Of a stretch of 64,000 nucleotides of DNA, positions 25,652 to 34,873 are shown piece after piece. The stretch is from Clostridiales bacterium (GTDB taxonomy: Bacteria > Bacillota > Clostridia > Oscillospirales > Oscillospiraceae): the NCBI GenBank assembly GCA_004557655.1, contig SFGJ01000001.1:124001-188000 (forward strand), written 5' to 3'. Position 1 is the stretch's first letter, and each line of letters begins with the position of its first letter. The notes under the pieces are model-generated. The model saw only the letters and a program-made list of their open reading frames with translations, ran no database searches and was not told where the DNA came from. The translations under genes and the position numbers were made by a program.

Positions 25652-26995
25652 TCAGCATTCTTTTCTGCGCATACGGCAGATATAAAAGCCATCTGTTCCA
25701 TTGCGCTGAGGCCACAAAGTCAAGTGACCGTCGCACCGCCCCACAGGCAGCGGCAGGGAAAATGGTGTCATTTCAAATTCCGGGTGTGACTGTAAAAAGG
25801 CGTCGGTGATGTCCTCATTTTCCTCCGGCAGTATCGTGCAGGTGGAATACACCAGCACACCGCCGGGCCGCACATATTCACATACATTCTCCAAAATCTC
25901 CCGCTGAATTGCAGGCAGCTGCTTAAGCTCATCGGGGTCCTTATAGCGAATATCCGGTTTCTTGCGTATAATGCCCAAGCCGGAACAGGGCACATCAGCG
26001 ATGACCACATCCGCCGCCCGTACCCAGGCAGCGTGATGCTCCCGTGCATCCGCCAGCATAGTGCGTATACAGCCGATCTCCAGTCGCCGCGCACCGTTTT
26101 CGATCAGCCTCAGCTTATGAGGATGGATATCGCAGGAGAGGATTTCTCCCTCGCCACCCATGGCAATGGCCGCGGCAAAAGACTTTCCGCCCGGTGCAGC
26201 GCACACATCCTGCACCCGGTCGCCCTTTTTGACCCCGGCCACCATTGATACCAGATGCGCCGCGGCATCCTGCACCATGAACCGTCCCTGTGCAAAGGCC
26301 GGTAAGCGCTCCAGATTCCCGATTCCGCTCACCGTAAAGCAGTGGGCAAGCCATGCGTGCCGCTCCACTGCAATCCCCGCCTGGGTCAATTCCTCCACAA
26401 GAGCCTTGTCCGTGGTCTTAAGCAGATTTGTCTGTATCGTGGTGGGCACAATCTCGTTGTTTCCCTGCAAAAACCGCTCCACTTCCTCCGGCGGAATAAT
26501 CTCCAGTAGCCTCTGCACCAGCCAGAGCGGGTGGCTGTATCGTATGGATAAGTATTCCGCGGTACCGCTACAGCGTATCTCCGGCATATTCATCCAATTG
26601 GTGACAAATCTACGCAGCACAGCGTTGACCATGCCTGCCGCCCGGGGTCTCCCGTTCCGCCTGCACATCTCCACTGCTTCATTTACGGCAGCACGATGGG
26701 GAATCTTGTCCATAAACAATATCTGGTACCCGCCAATGCGCAGAATATTGCGGATCACCGGTTCCAGCTTGTGCGCCTTCTGCACACAATAGCAGGAAAT
26801 ATAATAGTCTAACAATGTGCGGTTTTGTATCACACCATAGCTCAGACGGGTAGCAAGTGCCGCTTCGCGGCCCTCCAACCCGTTTTTGGCAATGGTACGC
26901 TTGAGGCTTCCGTCGGACCAGGCGTTGGCCCGCTCCACCTGCATCAGTACCTCCAGGGCAGTATCCCGGGAAGTAAATTTCTTTCCTTCACTCAT
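25652..26995 (-). CDS. rsmB: 16S rRNA cytosine(967)-C5 methyltransferase
   Basis: Sun/RsmB family enzyme of 447 residues. An N-terminal NusB-like helical domain (to about 140) is followed by a Rossmann methyltransferase domain with the SAM motif DVCAAPGGKSF and the catalytic-cysteine motif DVPCSGLGIIRKKPD. The ATG at 26995 overlaps the fmt stop (ATGA); a 28-codon upstream extension lies inside fmt and is not used. Confidence 0.95.
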   Translation of the reverse strand: MSEGKKFTSRDTALEVLMQVERANAWSDGSLKRTIAKNGLEGREAALATRLSYGVIQNRTLLDYYISCYCVQKAHKLEPVIRNILRIGGYQILFMDKIPHRAAVNEAVEMCRRNGRPRAAGMVNAVLRRFVTNWMNMPEIRCSGTAEYLSIRYSHPLWLVQRLLEIIPPEEVERFLQGNNEIVPTTIQTNLLKTTDKALVEELTQAGIAVERHAWLAHCFTVSGIGNLERLPAFAQGRFMVQDAAAHLVSMVAGVKKGDRVQDVCAAPGGKSFAAAIAMGGEGEILSCDIHPHKLRLIENGARRLEIGCIRTMLADAREHHAAWVRAADVVIADVPCSGLGIIRKKPDIRYKDPDELKQLPAIQREILENVCEYVRPGGVLVYSTCTILPEENEDITDAFLQSHPEFEMTPFSLPLPVGRCDGHLTLWPQRNGTDGFYICRMRRKEC

Positions 26996-27912
26996 TTTCC
27001 GATCTCTACAGGATGACCCCGGAGATAATCCGCCGACATCATGCGCTTGCCGCCCTCGGCCTGCAGCTCCAGGATCCAAAGACTGTGTCCGTCTCCGCAG
27101 GCGATCTCCAAGCCCTGTTTACCGGCCGTCAAGATCGTCCCGGCAGTGGCGTTTATTTCTCCGCCCATCCTTGTTTTAAAGACTTTTACCTTTTTCCCGC
27201 CCAACTCCATACTTGCGCAGGGCCAGGGAATAAGCCCCCGCACCTGATCGTGTAAAGCCTGAGCGGATCGGGTCCAATCCATAGGGGAAAGATCTTTACT
27301 CAGCATAGGAGCATAGGTAGAAGCGCTGTGATCCTGAGGGGTGCGCACGGCGGTACCGTCTGCGATCTTTTCTATGGCATCCTCCAGTGCGTCTGCACCC
27401 AACAGAGCCAGTCGATGCGTCAGCTCCTGTGCATCCTCATCCGGCATGATATCCGTTTTCTTACTACAAACAATGTCCCCGGCATCCAAATCCCTGATCA
27501 TATACATAATGGTAACGCCGGTCTCCTTCTGCCCGTCCAGGATCGCCCAGTTGATGGGGGCGGCCCCGCGGTATTTTGGCAGAACAGAAGAATGCACATT
27601 GATAGAACCAAAGGGCGGAAGCGTCAGTATATCCTCCGGCAAAATACGCCCATAGGCGGCCACAACGATCAGTTCCGGCTGAAGCTCCCGCACAATGGCC
27701 AGTGCATTGCCGTCACGCATTTTCGTCGGCTGATAAACTTCCAGTCCGTGTGTCAAGGCATACTCCTTCACAGGAGAAAAGGTCATTTTCATGCCCCGGT
27801 TTTTAGGTTTATCCGGCTGTGTAAAAACGCCGCATAACTCGTGTCCGGTCTCCACAAGCCGCTTAAGCTGCTCCACGGCAAACTCCGGTGTGCCCATAAA
27901 CAGAATCCGCAT
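26992..27912 (-). CDS. fmt: Methionyl-tRNA formyltransferase
   Basis: Formylates initiator Met-tRNA, 306 residues. RILFMGTPEFAV opens the formyltransferase domain; HSSVLPKYRGAAPINWAIL contains the catalytic region and TIMYMIRDLDAGDI the tetrahydrofolate contacts; the C-terminal OB-type domain runs from about 205. ATG 27912 is one base past the def stop and has GAGGAG upstream. Confidence 0.96.
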   Translation of the reverse strand: MRILFMGTPEFAVEQLKRLVETGHELCGVFTQPDKPKNRGMKMTFSPVKEYALTHGLEVYQPTKMRDGNALAIVRELQPELIVVAAYGRILPEDILTLPPFGSINVHSSVLPKYRGAAPINWAILDGQKETGVTIMYMIRDLDAGDIVCSKKTDIMPDEDAQELTHRLALLGADALEDAIEKIADGTAVRTPQDHSASTYAPMLSKDLSPMDWTRSAQALHDQVRGLIPWPCASMELGGKKVKVFKTRMGGEINATAGTILTAGKQGLEIACGDGHSLWILELQAEGGKRMMSADYLRGHPVEIGK

Positions 27913-27913
27913 A

Positions 27914-28417
27914 TTACTCCTCGTCTTCCTCCTGCTGCCGGCGGATGAACTCCTCAAGTTCCGCCTCGTTCAGCAGGTGGTCAGTATGCTCCACAAAGAG
28001 ATGTCCTTTCAGATGCTCGATCTCGTGGCAAAAACAACGAGCCGTAAGATCTGAATCCTCCACCTCAAAAAAATCACCGTTGCGGTCCTGTGCCCGGACG
28101 CGCACGATCTCAGGTCGAGTTACTATGCCATACTTACCGGGTACACTGAGGCAGCCTTCCAGTCCCGTCTGCTCTCCCTCCGTATAAATGATCTCCGGGT
28201 TGACGAGTTCAATGATCTCGTCATCCTCGTTCTGCACCACGCACACACAGCGCAAAATACCCACCTGCGGGGCAGCCAGTCCCACACCGCCGGAATCCAG
28301 CAGCGTCTCCTTCATGTCGTCCAGCAGTGTGTGCAGACGACTGTTAAAGTCCGTAACAGGTCGGCAAACCTTGGTCAGGCATTCGTCACCTTGCAAAACA
28401 ATCTTTCGAAGTGCCAT
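27914..28417 (-). CDS. def: Peptide deformylase
   Basis: Removes the N-formyl group from nascent proteins, 167 residues. All three metalloprotease motifs are present: GVGLAAPQVG (46-55 region), EGCLSVPG and the HExxH equivalent CHEIEHLKGHLF. The C-terminal tail EFIRRQQEEDEE is acidic. It stands directly before fmt, the usual functional pair. Confidence 0.96.
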   Translation of the reverse strand: MALRKIVLQGDECLTKVCRPVTDFNSRLHTLLDDMKETLLDSGGVGLAAPQVGILRCVCVVQNEDDEIIELVNPEIIYTEGEQTGLEGCLSVPGKYGIVTRPEIVRVRAQDRNGDFFEVEDSDLTARCFCHEIEHLKGHLFVEHTDHLLNEAELEEFIRRQQEEDEE

Positions 28418-28437
28418 TTCAGTTCCTCCATTGTGTG

Positions 28438-30864
28438 TTAATTCATACGGTTACACTCTGCAAAAATGTGCAGCGTGCGATTTTCCTTTCGCTGCGCAAA
28501 TTCCTTCATATAGGCCGCCAGCAGTCTTCTTACTTCTGCAGAGCATTTACCCACCACCGTAATGCGGTAACGAAAGCGGTTTTTCACCTTTACAACACTC
28601 GCCGGTGCAGGGCCTAAAATATCCAGATCCATTTCGGCGTAGGGCGGCTGCAGAACAGTCTTTCGCAGGCTGTCCCGCACCTGCGTGCAGGCACGACGCA
28701 CTGCGTCCTCTTCCGGTCCGGTTACTGTCAGCACCATCTCATCGGCAAACGGCGGCTCCCGGCGTATGCGCCGCAGACCAATTTCCCTATGAAAGAAATG
28801 CTCATAGTTTTGTGCAGCGGCATCCAGCAGAACCTCATTTTCAGGTGTGTATGTCTGGATTATGGCTCGCCCCGCCTTGGATCCCCGGCCGGCCCGGCCC
28901 ACCACTTGCGTCAGCAGTACAAAGGTGCGCTCGGCGGCCCTGTAATGGTCCACATATAACGACTGGTCCGCCGCCAGAACACCCACCAAAGTTACATTTT
29001 CAAAATCCAATCCCTTGGCCACCATCTGCGTGCCTAAGAGAATGGGAATTTTTTCTTTTTCAAATTTCTGCAGCACCTTTTCATGCTGCGTACCCACCGA
29101 ATCAGCATCCATACGCAGGATAGGCGTATCCGGGAACAACTCCATCAACTCCTGTTCCACCTTCTGTGTTCCCGATCCGATGGACTTAAATGGCTCGCCG
29201 CACTGAGGACAATCCGACGCAAACGTCTCTGAATATCCGCAATAGTGGCACATCATTCGCCGGTTGGCGGAATGATAGGTCAGGTACACACTGCACCGTG
29301 GGCACTGGGGCACATAGCCGCAGCCGGGGCAGATCATCTGTCGGCTGTTGCCCCGACGGTTGAGAAAGAGAATGGTCTGCTGACCAAGCTCCAGATTCTT
29401 CCGTATTTCTTCGTACAGCGCCTTACTGATGGATGTATAATTTCCCTGCCGCAGCTCTTGCCGCATATCCACCACAGAAACATGCGGCAGTGCGTTCTCG
29501 TTATACCGCTTTCGCAGCAGCGACAGGCGGTAATCCCCTTTCTGTGCCAGATATGCCGTCTCTACCGTAGGCGTAGCCGACCCAAGTACCAGCCATGCGC
29601 CCTCTTTGGCGCAGCGGTATTTTGCAATGTCCCTGGCATGGTAGCAAGGCGGTTTTTCCGATTCGTAGGATCCCTCCTGCTCCTCGTCTATAACGATCAT
29701 GCCCAGATTTTGCAGCGGAGCAAACACCGCCGACCGGGTACCCAACACAATTTTTGCCAAACCCTGTCGAATGCGTTTATACTGATCGTATCTCTCCGCA
29801 ATGCCCAGGCCACTGTGTAGCAAAGCCACATCCTCCCCGAAATGCAGGGAAAATCGCTGCATCATCTGTGGAGTGAGGGCGATTTCCGGCACCAGGATCA
29901 TCGCGGTTTTGCCCTCCTGCAAAAGCTGACGGGCGAGAGAAATATACACCTCGGTCTTGCCGCTTCCGGTAACGCCCTGCAGCAGCGTCACTCCGGGCTT
30001 GCCACCGTGAATCTGCCGCAGTATTTCGTCATACGCGGCCTGCTGTTCAGTATTCAGGTGTATATCCGGTGCGACCGTATCTGCCGATCGACGTTGCACC
30101 CGAAACACCTCCTGCTCCCGCAGGGCAAGTATCTCCGTTTTGACCATGTTCGTCACAGCCCTGCGGCTTATGCCGGTAAAATACAGCAGCTCATGCAGGG
30201 AGGTTTCCTCGTTTTGCAGCAGAAACGCCAACGCCTCACTCTGCCGGGGTGCTCTGCTTTTTTTCTCCCTGATCAGCGCCTCTGCCTCATCAGAAGCAAT
30301 AGCCAGCGAGACCAGTTTCTCTGTTTTATCGGACGCACGACGACTGGATTCCCGTCGGGAATCCACCAATCCCAGTCCCTGCATCCTTTGCAGCATAGCT
30401 CTCGCCTGAGGCTGGGCCGCCTGCAAATTGGAAAATGTCTGTTCCTGCTGCCGCAGCATATCCAGAAGCTGCTTCTCCTTATCCGACAGATTCTCTCCAT
30501 CAGGTTCCCGCCGCAGTGTCCAGATCTCCCGGTGCTGATACCACAGTCCGATGGGTAAAATAGCGTGGAGCGCCTCATAAAAAGTGCAGAAATACCTTTG
30601 ACACATCCAGAGTGCCAGCCTGATCTGCTCATGGGAAAGCTGAGGTGATTCATCCAGCACCGCCTCCACTGCCTTGATCGGCCGGTCCGGCAAACCGGCA
30701 TTCACAGCCAGAATCATACCCTCTGAGCGGCGGTTTCCCCTGCCGAACGGCACATTGACCCGCATCCCGGGGCAAAGCTCCATGCCGTAAGGCACCAGAT
30801 AATCGTAAGGCTTGTCTATGGCATAGGTAGCCGCCTCTATTGCAATTTTGGCGATCTGTGCCAT
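28438..30864 (-). CDS. priA: Primosomal protein N' (replication restart helicase PriA)
   Basis: Superfamily 2 helicase that reloads the replisome at collapsed forks, 808 residues. The N-terminal DNA-binding domain (YDYLVPYGMELCPGMRVNVPFG) is followed by Walker A GVTGSGKTE (about 297), the DEEQ box, and eight zinc-ligand cysteines in two sets (CPGCGYVPQCPRC and CHYCGYSETFASDCPQC). The C-terminal helicase motifs VGRAGRG and LLGTQMVAKGLDFENV are intact. The usual DEEH box reads DEEQ here, as in other clostridial PriA. Confidence 0.95.
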   Translation of the reverse strand: MAQIAKIAIEAATYAIDKPYDYLVPYGMELCPGMRVNVPFGRGNRRSEGMILAVNAGLPDRPIKAVEAVLDESPQLSHEQIRLALWMCQRYFCTFYEALHAILPIGLWYQHREIWTLRREPDGENLSDKEKQLLDMLRQQEQTFSNLQAAQPQARAMLQRMQGLGLVDSRRESSRRASDKTEKLVSLAIASDEAEALIREKKSRAPRQSEALAFLLQNEETSLHELLYFTGISRRAVTNMVKTEILALREQEVFRVQRRSADTVAPDIHLNTEQQAAYDEILRQIHGGKPGVTLLQGVTGSGKTEVYISLARQLLQEGKTAMILVPEIALTPQMMQRFSLHFGEDVALLHSGLGIAERYDQYKRIRQGLAKIVLGTRSAVFAPLQNLGMIVIDEEQEGSYESEKPPCYHARDIAKYRCAKEGAWLVLGSATPTVETAYLAQKGDYRLSLLRKRYNENALPHVSVVDMRQELRQGNYTSISKALYEEIRKNLELGQQTILFLNRRGNSRQMICPGCGYVPQCPRCSVYLTYHSANRRMMCHYCGYSETFASDCPQCGEPFKSIGSGTQKVEQELMELFPDTPILRMDADSVGTQHEKVLQKFEKEKIPILLGTQMVAKGLDFENVTLVGVLAADQSLYVDHYRAAERTFVLLTQVVGRAGRGSKAGRAIIQTYTPENEVLLDAAAQNYEHFFHREIGLRRIRREPPFADEMVLTVTGPEEDAVRRACTQVRDSLRKTVLQPPYAEMDLDILGPAPASVVKVKNRFRYRITVVGKCSAEVRRLLAAYMKEFAQRKENRTLHIFAECNRMN

Positions 30865-30885
30865 AGTGAGTCCTCCGGTCGTGGA

Positions 30886-31107
30886 TTACCTATTATCGGT
30901 GTCGATAACGGTATCAATGGTGGATGCGTCGAACAGGCCCTCAGCAACCTCATTAATAGCCATTGTCACAGGCTTATCCTCCAGGATCTGCCCATTGTTC
31001 TCAGCCTCCAGCGCGATCTGACGGGCCCGGCGAGCCACCACATTGACCATCATATAGCGGTTGGGAATGTACTCGTTGAGTTTATTCATTGCAGGATACA
31101 ACATCAT
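30886..31107 (-). CDS. rpoZ: DNA-directed RNA polymerase omega subunit
   Basis: Small subunit of 73 residues that helps fold the beta' subunit. NRYMMVNVVARRARQIALEA is the conserved core (about 16-35), followed by DKPVTMAINEVAEG. Two ATG codons in tandem begin the frame; the RBS is weak (GGAAG). The gmk-rpoZ-priA order matches Bacillus. Confidence 0.92.
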   Translation of the reverse strand: MMLYPAMNKLNEYIPNRYMMVNVVARRARQIALEAENNGQILEDKPVTMAINEVAEGLFDASTIDTVIDTDNR

Positions 31108-31153
31108 AATAATCTACTTCCAATCTGCCTTTCGGCGAAAATTTAATAACTTA

Positions 31154-31747
31154 TTAAATCAAGAGCTTTTCGATTCGCTCCACAGACTTGCAGTGCTCGG
31201 CGCACAAAATAGACCTAAGCTGGAATACAGCGCTCTCCACGGTGTCATTGACCACAAAATAATCGTATCGATCCGCCATCTTCAGTTCCACCTTGGCCCG
31301 CAGCAGACGCTTTTGCACCTTGTCCATATCGTCCGTTCCGCGAGATGTCAGACGACGCTCCAGTTCCGCCCAGGAAGGCGGCGCTATAAAGATGCGCACG
31401 GTCTCCGGCCGCTTGGCGCAAACCTGTTGGGCACCCTGGATCTCGATGTCCAGGATCACATCCCTACCCTCATCCATGGCGGCATCCACAAATTTCTTTG
31501 GTGTCCCATAGAAATTGCCCACGTACTCGGCGTACTCCAAAAACGCGTCCTCCTCGATCATCTGATGGAAGAATTCCGGAGCGATGAAATGGTAATGTAC
31601 GCCGTCCACTTCCCCTTCACGAGGTCCACGTGTAGTAGCGGAAACAGAAAAGTACAGATCAGGATACTCCTTGAGCAGTGCGTTGAGAACTGTACTCTTG
31701 CCCACGCCTGAGGGGCCAGAAATAATGAATGTTTTCCCCTTGGTCAA
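31154..31747 (-). CDS. gmk: Guanylate kinase
   Basis: Phosphorylates GMP to GDP, 197 residues. P-loop [11 protein letters not shown] (9-19), [21 protein letters not shown] (GMP site) and IEIQGAQQV follow in order. The start is TTG 31747, seven nt after AGGAGG, and overlaps the remA stop as TTGA. Confidence 0.95.
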   Translation of the reverse strand: MTKGKTFIISGPSGVGKSTVLNALLKEYPDLYFSVSATTRGPREGEVDGVHYHFIAPEFFHQMIEEDAFLEYAEYVGNFYGTPKKFVDAAMDEGRDVILDIEIQGAQQVCAKRPETVRIFIAPPSWAELERRLTSRGTDDMDKVQKRLLRAKVELKMADRYDYFVVNDTVESAVFQLRSILCAEHCKSVERIEKLLI

Positions 31748-32010
31748 AGCAATTCCTCCTGTGTGAAGTCTTCTACCTTTACGCCCAATCGGTGAGCCAT
31801 TTTCTCCGTTGACAGAGCCGACAGCACCACATGATCGCTGTCCATAATAAGCACCGCCGCCGTCTTGCGGCCATAAGTGGCATCAATAAGCATTCCACTA
31901 TCCCGCGACTCCTGAATAAGCCGCTTTACCGGTGCCGAGTCTGGGCTGACGATGGCAATGAGCCGCTGGGCGGAGATCAGATTTCCAAAGCCAATGTTGA
32001 TCAGATCCAT
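31744..32010 (-). CDS. remA: RemA-family regulatory protein (DUF370)
   Basis: Homologue of the B. subtilis biofilm-matrix and osmoregulation DNA-binding protein RemA, 88 residues. [36 protein letters not shown] and [20 protein letters not shown] match the family throughout. I start at ATG 32010, with GAGGAACGGGAA before it and 10 nt after yicC; a 12-codon extension is not conserved. The yicC-remA-gmk-rpoZ order is typical. Confidence 0.93.
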   Translation of the reverse strand: MDLINIGFGNLISAQRLIAIVSPDSAPVKRLIQESRDSGMLIDATYGRKTAAVLIMDSDHVVLSALSTEKMAHRLGVKVEDFTQEELL

Positions 32011-32020
32011 TTCCCGTTCC

Positions 32021-32899
32021 TCATTCGATGTTCTGCACCTGCTCACGTATCTTCTCCACCTCAGCCTTCATGTTCACCACATCCCGCGCGATGGACAAAT
32101 CGTTGCACTTGGAGCCGATGGTGTTGCATTCCCGGTTTACCTCCTGGATCAGAAAATCCAGCTTTCGGCCAACAGGCTCGTCCCCGGAGAGCATAGTCCG
32201 CAGCTGAGCAAGATGACTGCGCAGGCGGACGGTTTCCTCGTCCACGGCGATCTTATCGGCAAATATGGCCGCCTCGGTCAAAATGCGGCTCTCCTCTATG
32301 GTGGTAGACTGAAGAACCTCCCGCATCTTTCCCTCCAGCCTTTCCCTGTATTCGGCAACGGTCTGCGGAGAACGCGACTCTACCTTGCAAACCACTGTCT
32401 CAATGGTATCGGCACGGCCGGCAATATCCTGATACAGCTTTTCTCCCTCCACGGAGCGCATCTGCTGATGGGCAGACAGCGCCTGGTGCAGCACGGCGCA
32501 GATATCTGCGGAGATCATCTCCAGGTCCTCCTCTGCCTTGGTCACCGTCAGCACATCGGGAAACTTTGCCAGAGCTACGGGTGTCAGCTCCCCCTGCAGG
32601 GAAAACATCTCCTGTAGCCGGCTCAGCGCCGCATAATAGCTCCTTGCCAGCGGCTCATTGACCTGCACCACCGTCTGATCGGCATCCACGGCATCTACGG
32701 TGACAAATACATCCACCTTACCTCGGGAGATAGACTTCTGCACCAGCGCCTTCATGGCGTCTTCCGCGAAAATATACGCTCTGGGCATCTTCACAGTGCA
32801 GTCCAGATAGCGATTATTAACCGATCGCACCTCCACGGTAATATTCCGCCCGTTGCGTTCCTCCCGTGCCCGGCCATATCCGGTCATGCTCTTGACCAT
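32021..32899 (-). CDS. yicC: YicC/YloC family endoribonuclease
   Basis: 292 residues beginning [11 protein letters not shown], the family hallmark. The C-terminal DUF1732 part holds the conserved [22 protein letters not shown]. coli YicC and B. subtilis YloC cleave RNA endonucleolytically. Position directly before remA and gmk is conserved in Firmicutes. Confidence 0.93.
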   Translation of the reverse strand: MVKSMTGYGRAREERNGRNITVEVRSVNNRYLDCTVKMPRAYIFAEDAMKALVQKSISRGKVDVFVTVDAVDADQTVVQVNEPLARSYYAALSRLQEMFSLQGELTPVALAKFPDVLTVTKAEEDLEMISADICAVLHQALSAHQQMRSVEGEKLYQDIAGRADTIETVVCKVESRSPQTVAEYRERLEGKMREVLQSTTIEESRILTEAAIFADKIAVDEETVRLRSHLAQLRTMLSGDEPVGRKLDFLIQEVNRECNTIGSKCNDLSIARDVVNMKAEVEKIREQVQNIE

Positions 32900-32922
32900 T
32901 TTTTGACTCCTCCTCTATATCG

Positions 32923-33573
32923 TCAGCAGCAGTAAATGAAACGGCTGCCACCGAACAAACAATTCATGCAGACCAGTGCGCCGCACACCTTGGAGCAAAT
33001 ATCGTTACCGAAAATATTCGTCGTCCCGTTTCCATATCCGTTGGGCCGATAGGTGTTGCCTCGTCCCTCCAGAATATCCAGTGCCCTACGGTATTCCAGG
33101 TTGTTCGGATCCATCTGCACCGCCGTTTCATAGTACCGCTTGGCCTCGTCCATCCAGCCCCGGCGGTAGAACACGGCTCCCTTGAGATAATTCCACTCAG
33201 CATTGTGATTGCTCATGGCATTGAGCAATTCCTCGGCTAGATTCAGATTTCCCTGAGCAATGGTCATGCGCACACGGCTGAAGGCAGGGTCGCCTCCATA
33301 GCTGCCACTGTACCCTCCATATGAATTCCCGTCAAAGGGATTTCTCCCATAGCCTCCGTAGGGATTCTGTCCGTTGCCTCCGTTCTTACGCATGGATTGC
33401 ACCGCCTCGTAGGCCTCGTTGATCTCCTTCATTTTCTCCTGAGCCACATCTGCCAAGGGTGAATCGTGGTAGTTGTCTGGGTGATACTTTCGAGCCAGAT
33501 TACGGTAGGCTTTCTTTATTTCTTCATCTGTCGCGGAGTTGGGTACACCCAGCACCTCATAGGGGTCTCGCAT
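32923..33573 (-). CDS. J-domain protein with TPR-like segment and cysteine-rich tail
   Basis: 216 residues. The J domain (1-60, [20 protein letters not shown] and the HPD triad at 32-34) should stimulate a DnaK partner. A Gly/Tyr/Asn-rich linker (about 80-115) leads to a TPR-like helical repeat ([20 protein letters not shown] and [16 protein letters not shown]), and the protein ends with six cysteines within the last 24 residues (CSKVC, CMNC, CC). It lacks the zinc finger and substrate-binding domains of true DnaJ. It overlaps the DUF5685 gene by one base, so the two are probably partners. Confidence 0.85.
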   Translation of the reverse strand: MRDPYEVLGVPNSATDEEIKKAYRNLARKYHPDNYHDSPLADVAQEKMKEINEAYEAVQSMRKNGGNGQNPYGGYGRNPFDGNSYGGYSGSYGGDPAFSRVRMTIAQGNLNLAEELLNAMSNHNAEWNYLKGAVFYRRGWMDEAKRYYETAVQMDPNNLEYRRALDILEGRGNTYRPNGYGNGTTNIFGNDICSKVCGALVCMNCLFGGSRFIYCC

Positions 33574-34469
33574 TATTGGGTCCTGCCTTTCATTTGGCGT
33601 TCAATATTTCTCTTATTCTTTCGAAAGGTCCCGTTGAGCACGGCGTTCCCTACCGCATACAGTCCCTCATATACAACGCTCTCTATAATGCCCGTCCAGC
33701 AACCGAAATCCGCCAGCTCAAAGGCTGCCGCCATGGTGCGGATGGATGCATCCAAAGATGCCGCCACCCGCGCTCGGTCCTCAGGGCATAAAATGCCGTT
33801 CTCAACTTTATATCGCAACAGCAATGGATTGTAGCTGCCGCTCGTGCCGTCCTCTTTCAGATCGTCCAAAGCATCCACAAGGTAGATCCACCGACCCAAA
33901 TGGTACAGCAGTTGCGCAAGCACCCGCCGCTTCACACCAAAGGGCTGCAAAGAGGCGGTATCCTGCAGCAGCAGCGCAAAGGCGTCCGCCGCCTCATCCG
34001 GCACCGGGCATTTTTCCCGCTCCAACACGGAAAGCCTGTCCAGCCGCACTTGAATCATCTTGTCCATTTCCGGGCAAGTTTCCTGCGCCTTCTTATAAGC
34101 CTTGCGCAAAAGCAGGGAAAGAAACCTGTACTTCAGGCCGCCCCAGAACCCGTGATCTGCCACGCCGTCCCGAAGCTGCCACCATGTCAGCAGCACGCTA
34201 ATATCTGCCGCCGACTCCAATGCTGCCGTAGCCCGGCAGGCACATCGCGGATGAATCGGGTGCAGCACACACCGCCTTGCGCAGCACGCCGGCACCTCGC
34301 CGTCAGCTAAAAGCATAGCCAGAAAAACAAGGTCATAGTTCAGGATCATCCGGGCAAACGCGCCGTATCGCTCCCCCAGCGTATGACATAGGCCGCAGTA
34401 GCAGGCCTGATACCGCTCTTTCTCTTCCCCGCTTAGCCTTTCCGGAGAGATATGCACATATCCGAACAT
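33573..34469 (-). CDS. DUF5685 family protein
   Basis: 298 residues, uncharacterised family of spore-forming Clostridia. The N-terminus carries cysteine motifs [14 protein letters not shown] (about 23-36) and [17 protein letters not shown] (about 62-78), suited to binding metal. The central helical part contains [20 protein letters not shown], which recalls the aspartate-rich motif of prenyl/squalene synthase folds. No membrane segment. One-base overlaps with the RseC-like gene before it and the J-domain gene after it indicate translational coupling. Biochemical role unknown. Confidence 0.8.
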   Translation of the reverse strand: MFGYVHISPERLSGEEKERYQACYCGLCHTLGERYGAFARMILNYDLVFLAMLLADGEVPACCARRCVLHPIHPRCACRATAALESAADISVLLTWWQLRDGVADHGFWGGLKYRFLSLLLRKAYKKAQETCPEMDKMIQVRLDRLSVLEREKCPVPDEAADAFALLLQDTASLQPFGVKRRVLAQLLYHLGRWIYLVDALDDLKEDGTSGSYNPLLLRYKVENGILCPEDRARVAASLDASIRTMAAAFELADFGCWTGIIESVVYEGLYAVGNAVLNGTFRKNKRNIERQMKGRTQ

Positions 34470-34873
34470 CAGAACAGCCGCACAACGGTATAGGTCAGCA
34501 CTTCATGGTGCTTTGCATACCGGTCATAGAAAATGCTCGGGATGAATGCAGCAATGGCGGCCGCAATGGCGATGCAATAGCGTACCTTTTCGGCAAGACC
34601 GTCCGAGAGAAAGTATCCAAGCAGGAAAGCGATCACCGGCAGCAGATACACCAGTGCCACCACACCCAGAAGCTTTTTTGTTTCGCTCTGTACGACCACT
34701 TTGTCACCGGGTTCCACGCCAATGGGGTCGCTTGCACGGGCATGAATGGCGGCTCCGGTCATGCCGCAGCCGGCGCACTCCTCGCAGTCGTGTCCGCAGG
34801 CGGACTTGCGAGGCACGGAGATCTCCACGAAGCCAGGCTCCAGTTTTTTTTCAACCGTTGCAATCTGTGTCAT
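34469..34873 (-). CDS. RseC/MucC-like membrane protein (SoxR-reducing system family)
   Basis: 134 residues: an N-terminal soluble segment with a cysteine cluster (CGHDCEECAGCGM, about 26-38) followed by two transmembrane helices (about 70-88 and 97-116). This matches the RseC/MucC family, linked to electron transfer or envelope stress in other bacteria. Here it is squeezed between cdaR (4-base overlap) and the DUF5685 gene (1-base overlap), so a c-di-AMP or envelope connection is plausible but unproven. Confidence 0.82.
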   Translation of the reverse strand: MTQIATVEKKLEPGFVEISVPRKSACGHDCEECAGCGMTGAAIHARASDPIGVEPGDKVVVQSETKKLLGVVALVYLLPVIAFLLGYFLSDGLAEKVRYCIAIAAAIAAFIPSIFYDRYAKHHEVLTYTVVRLF

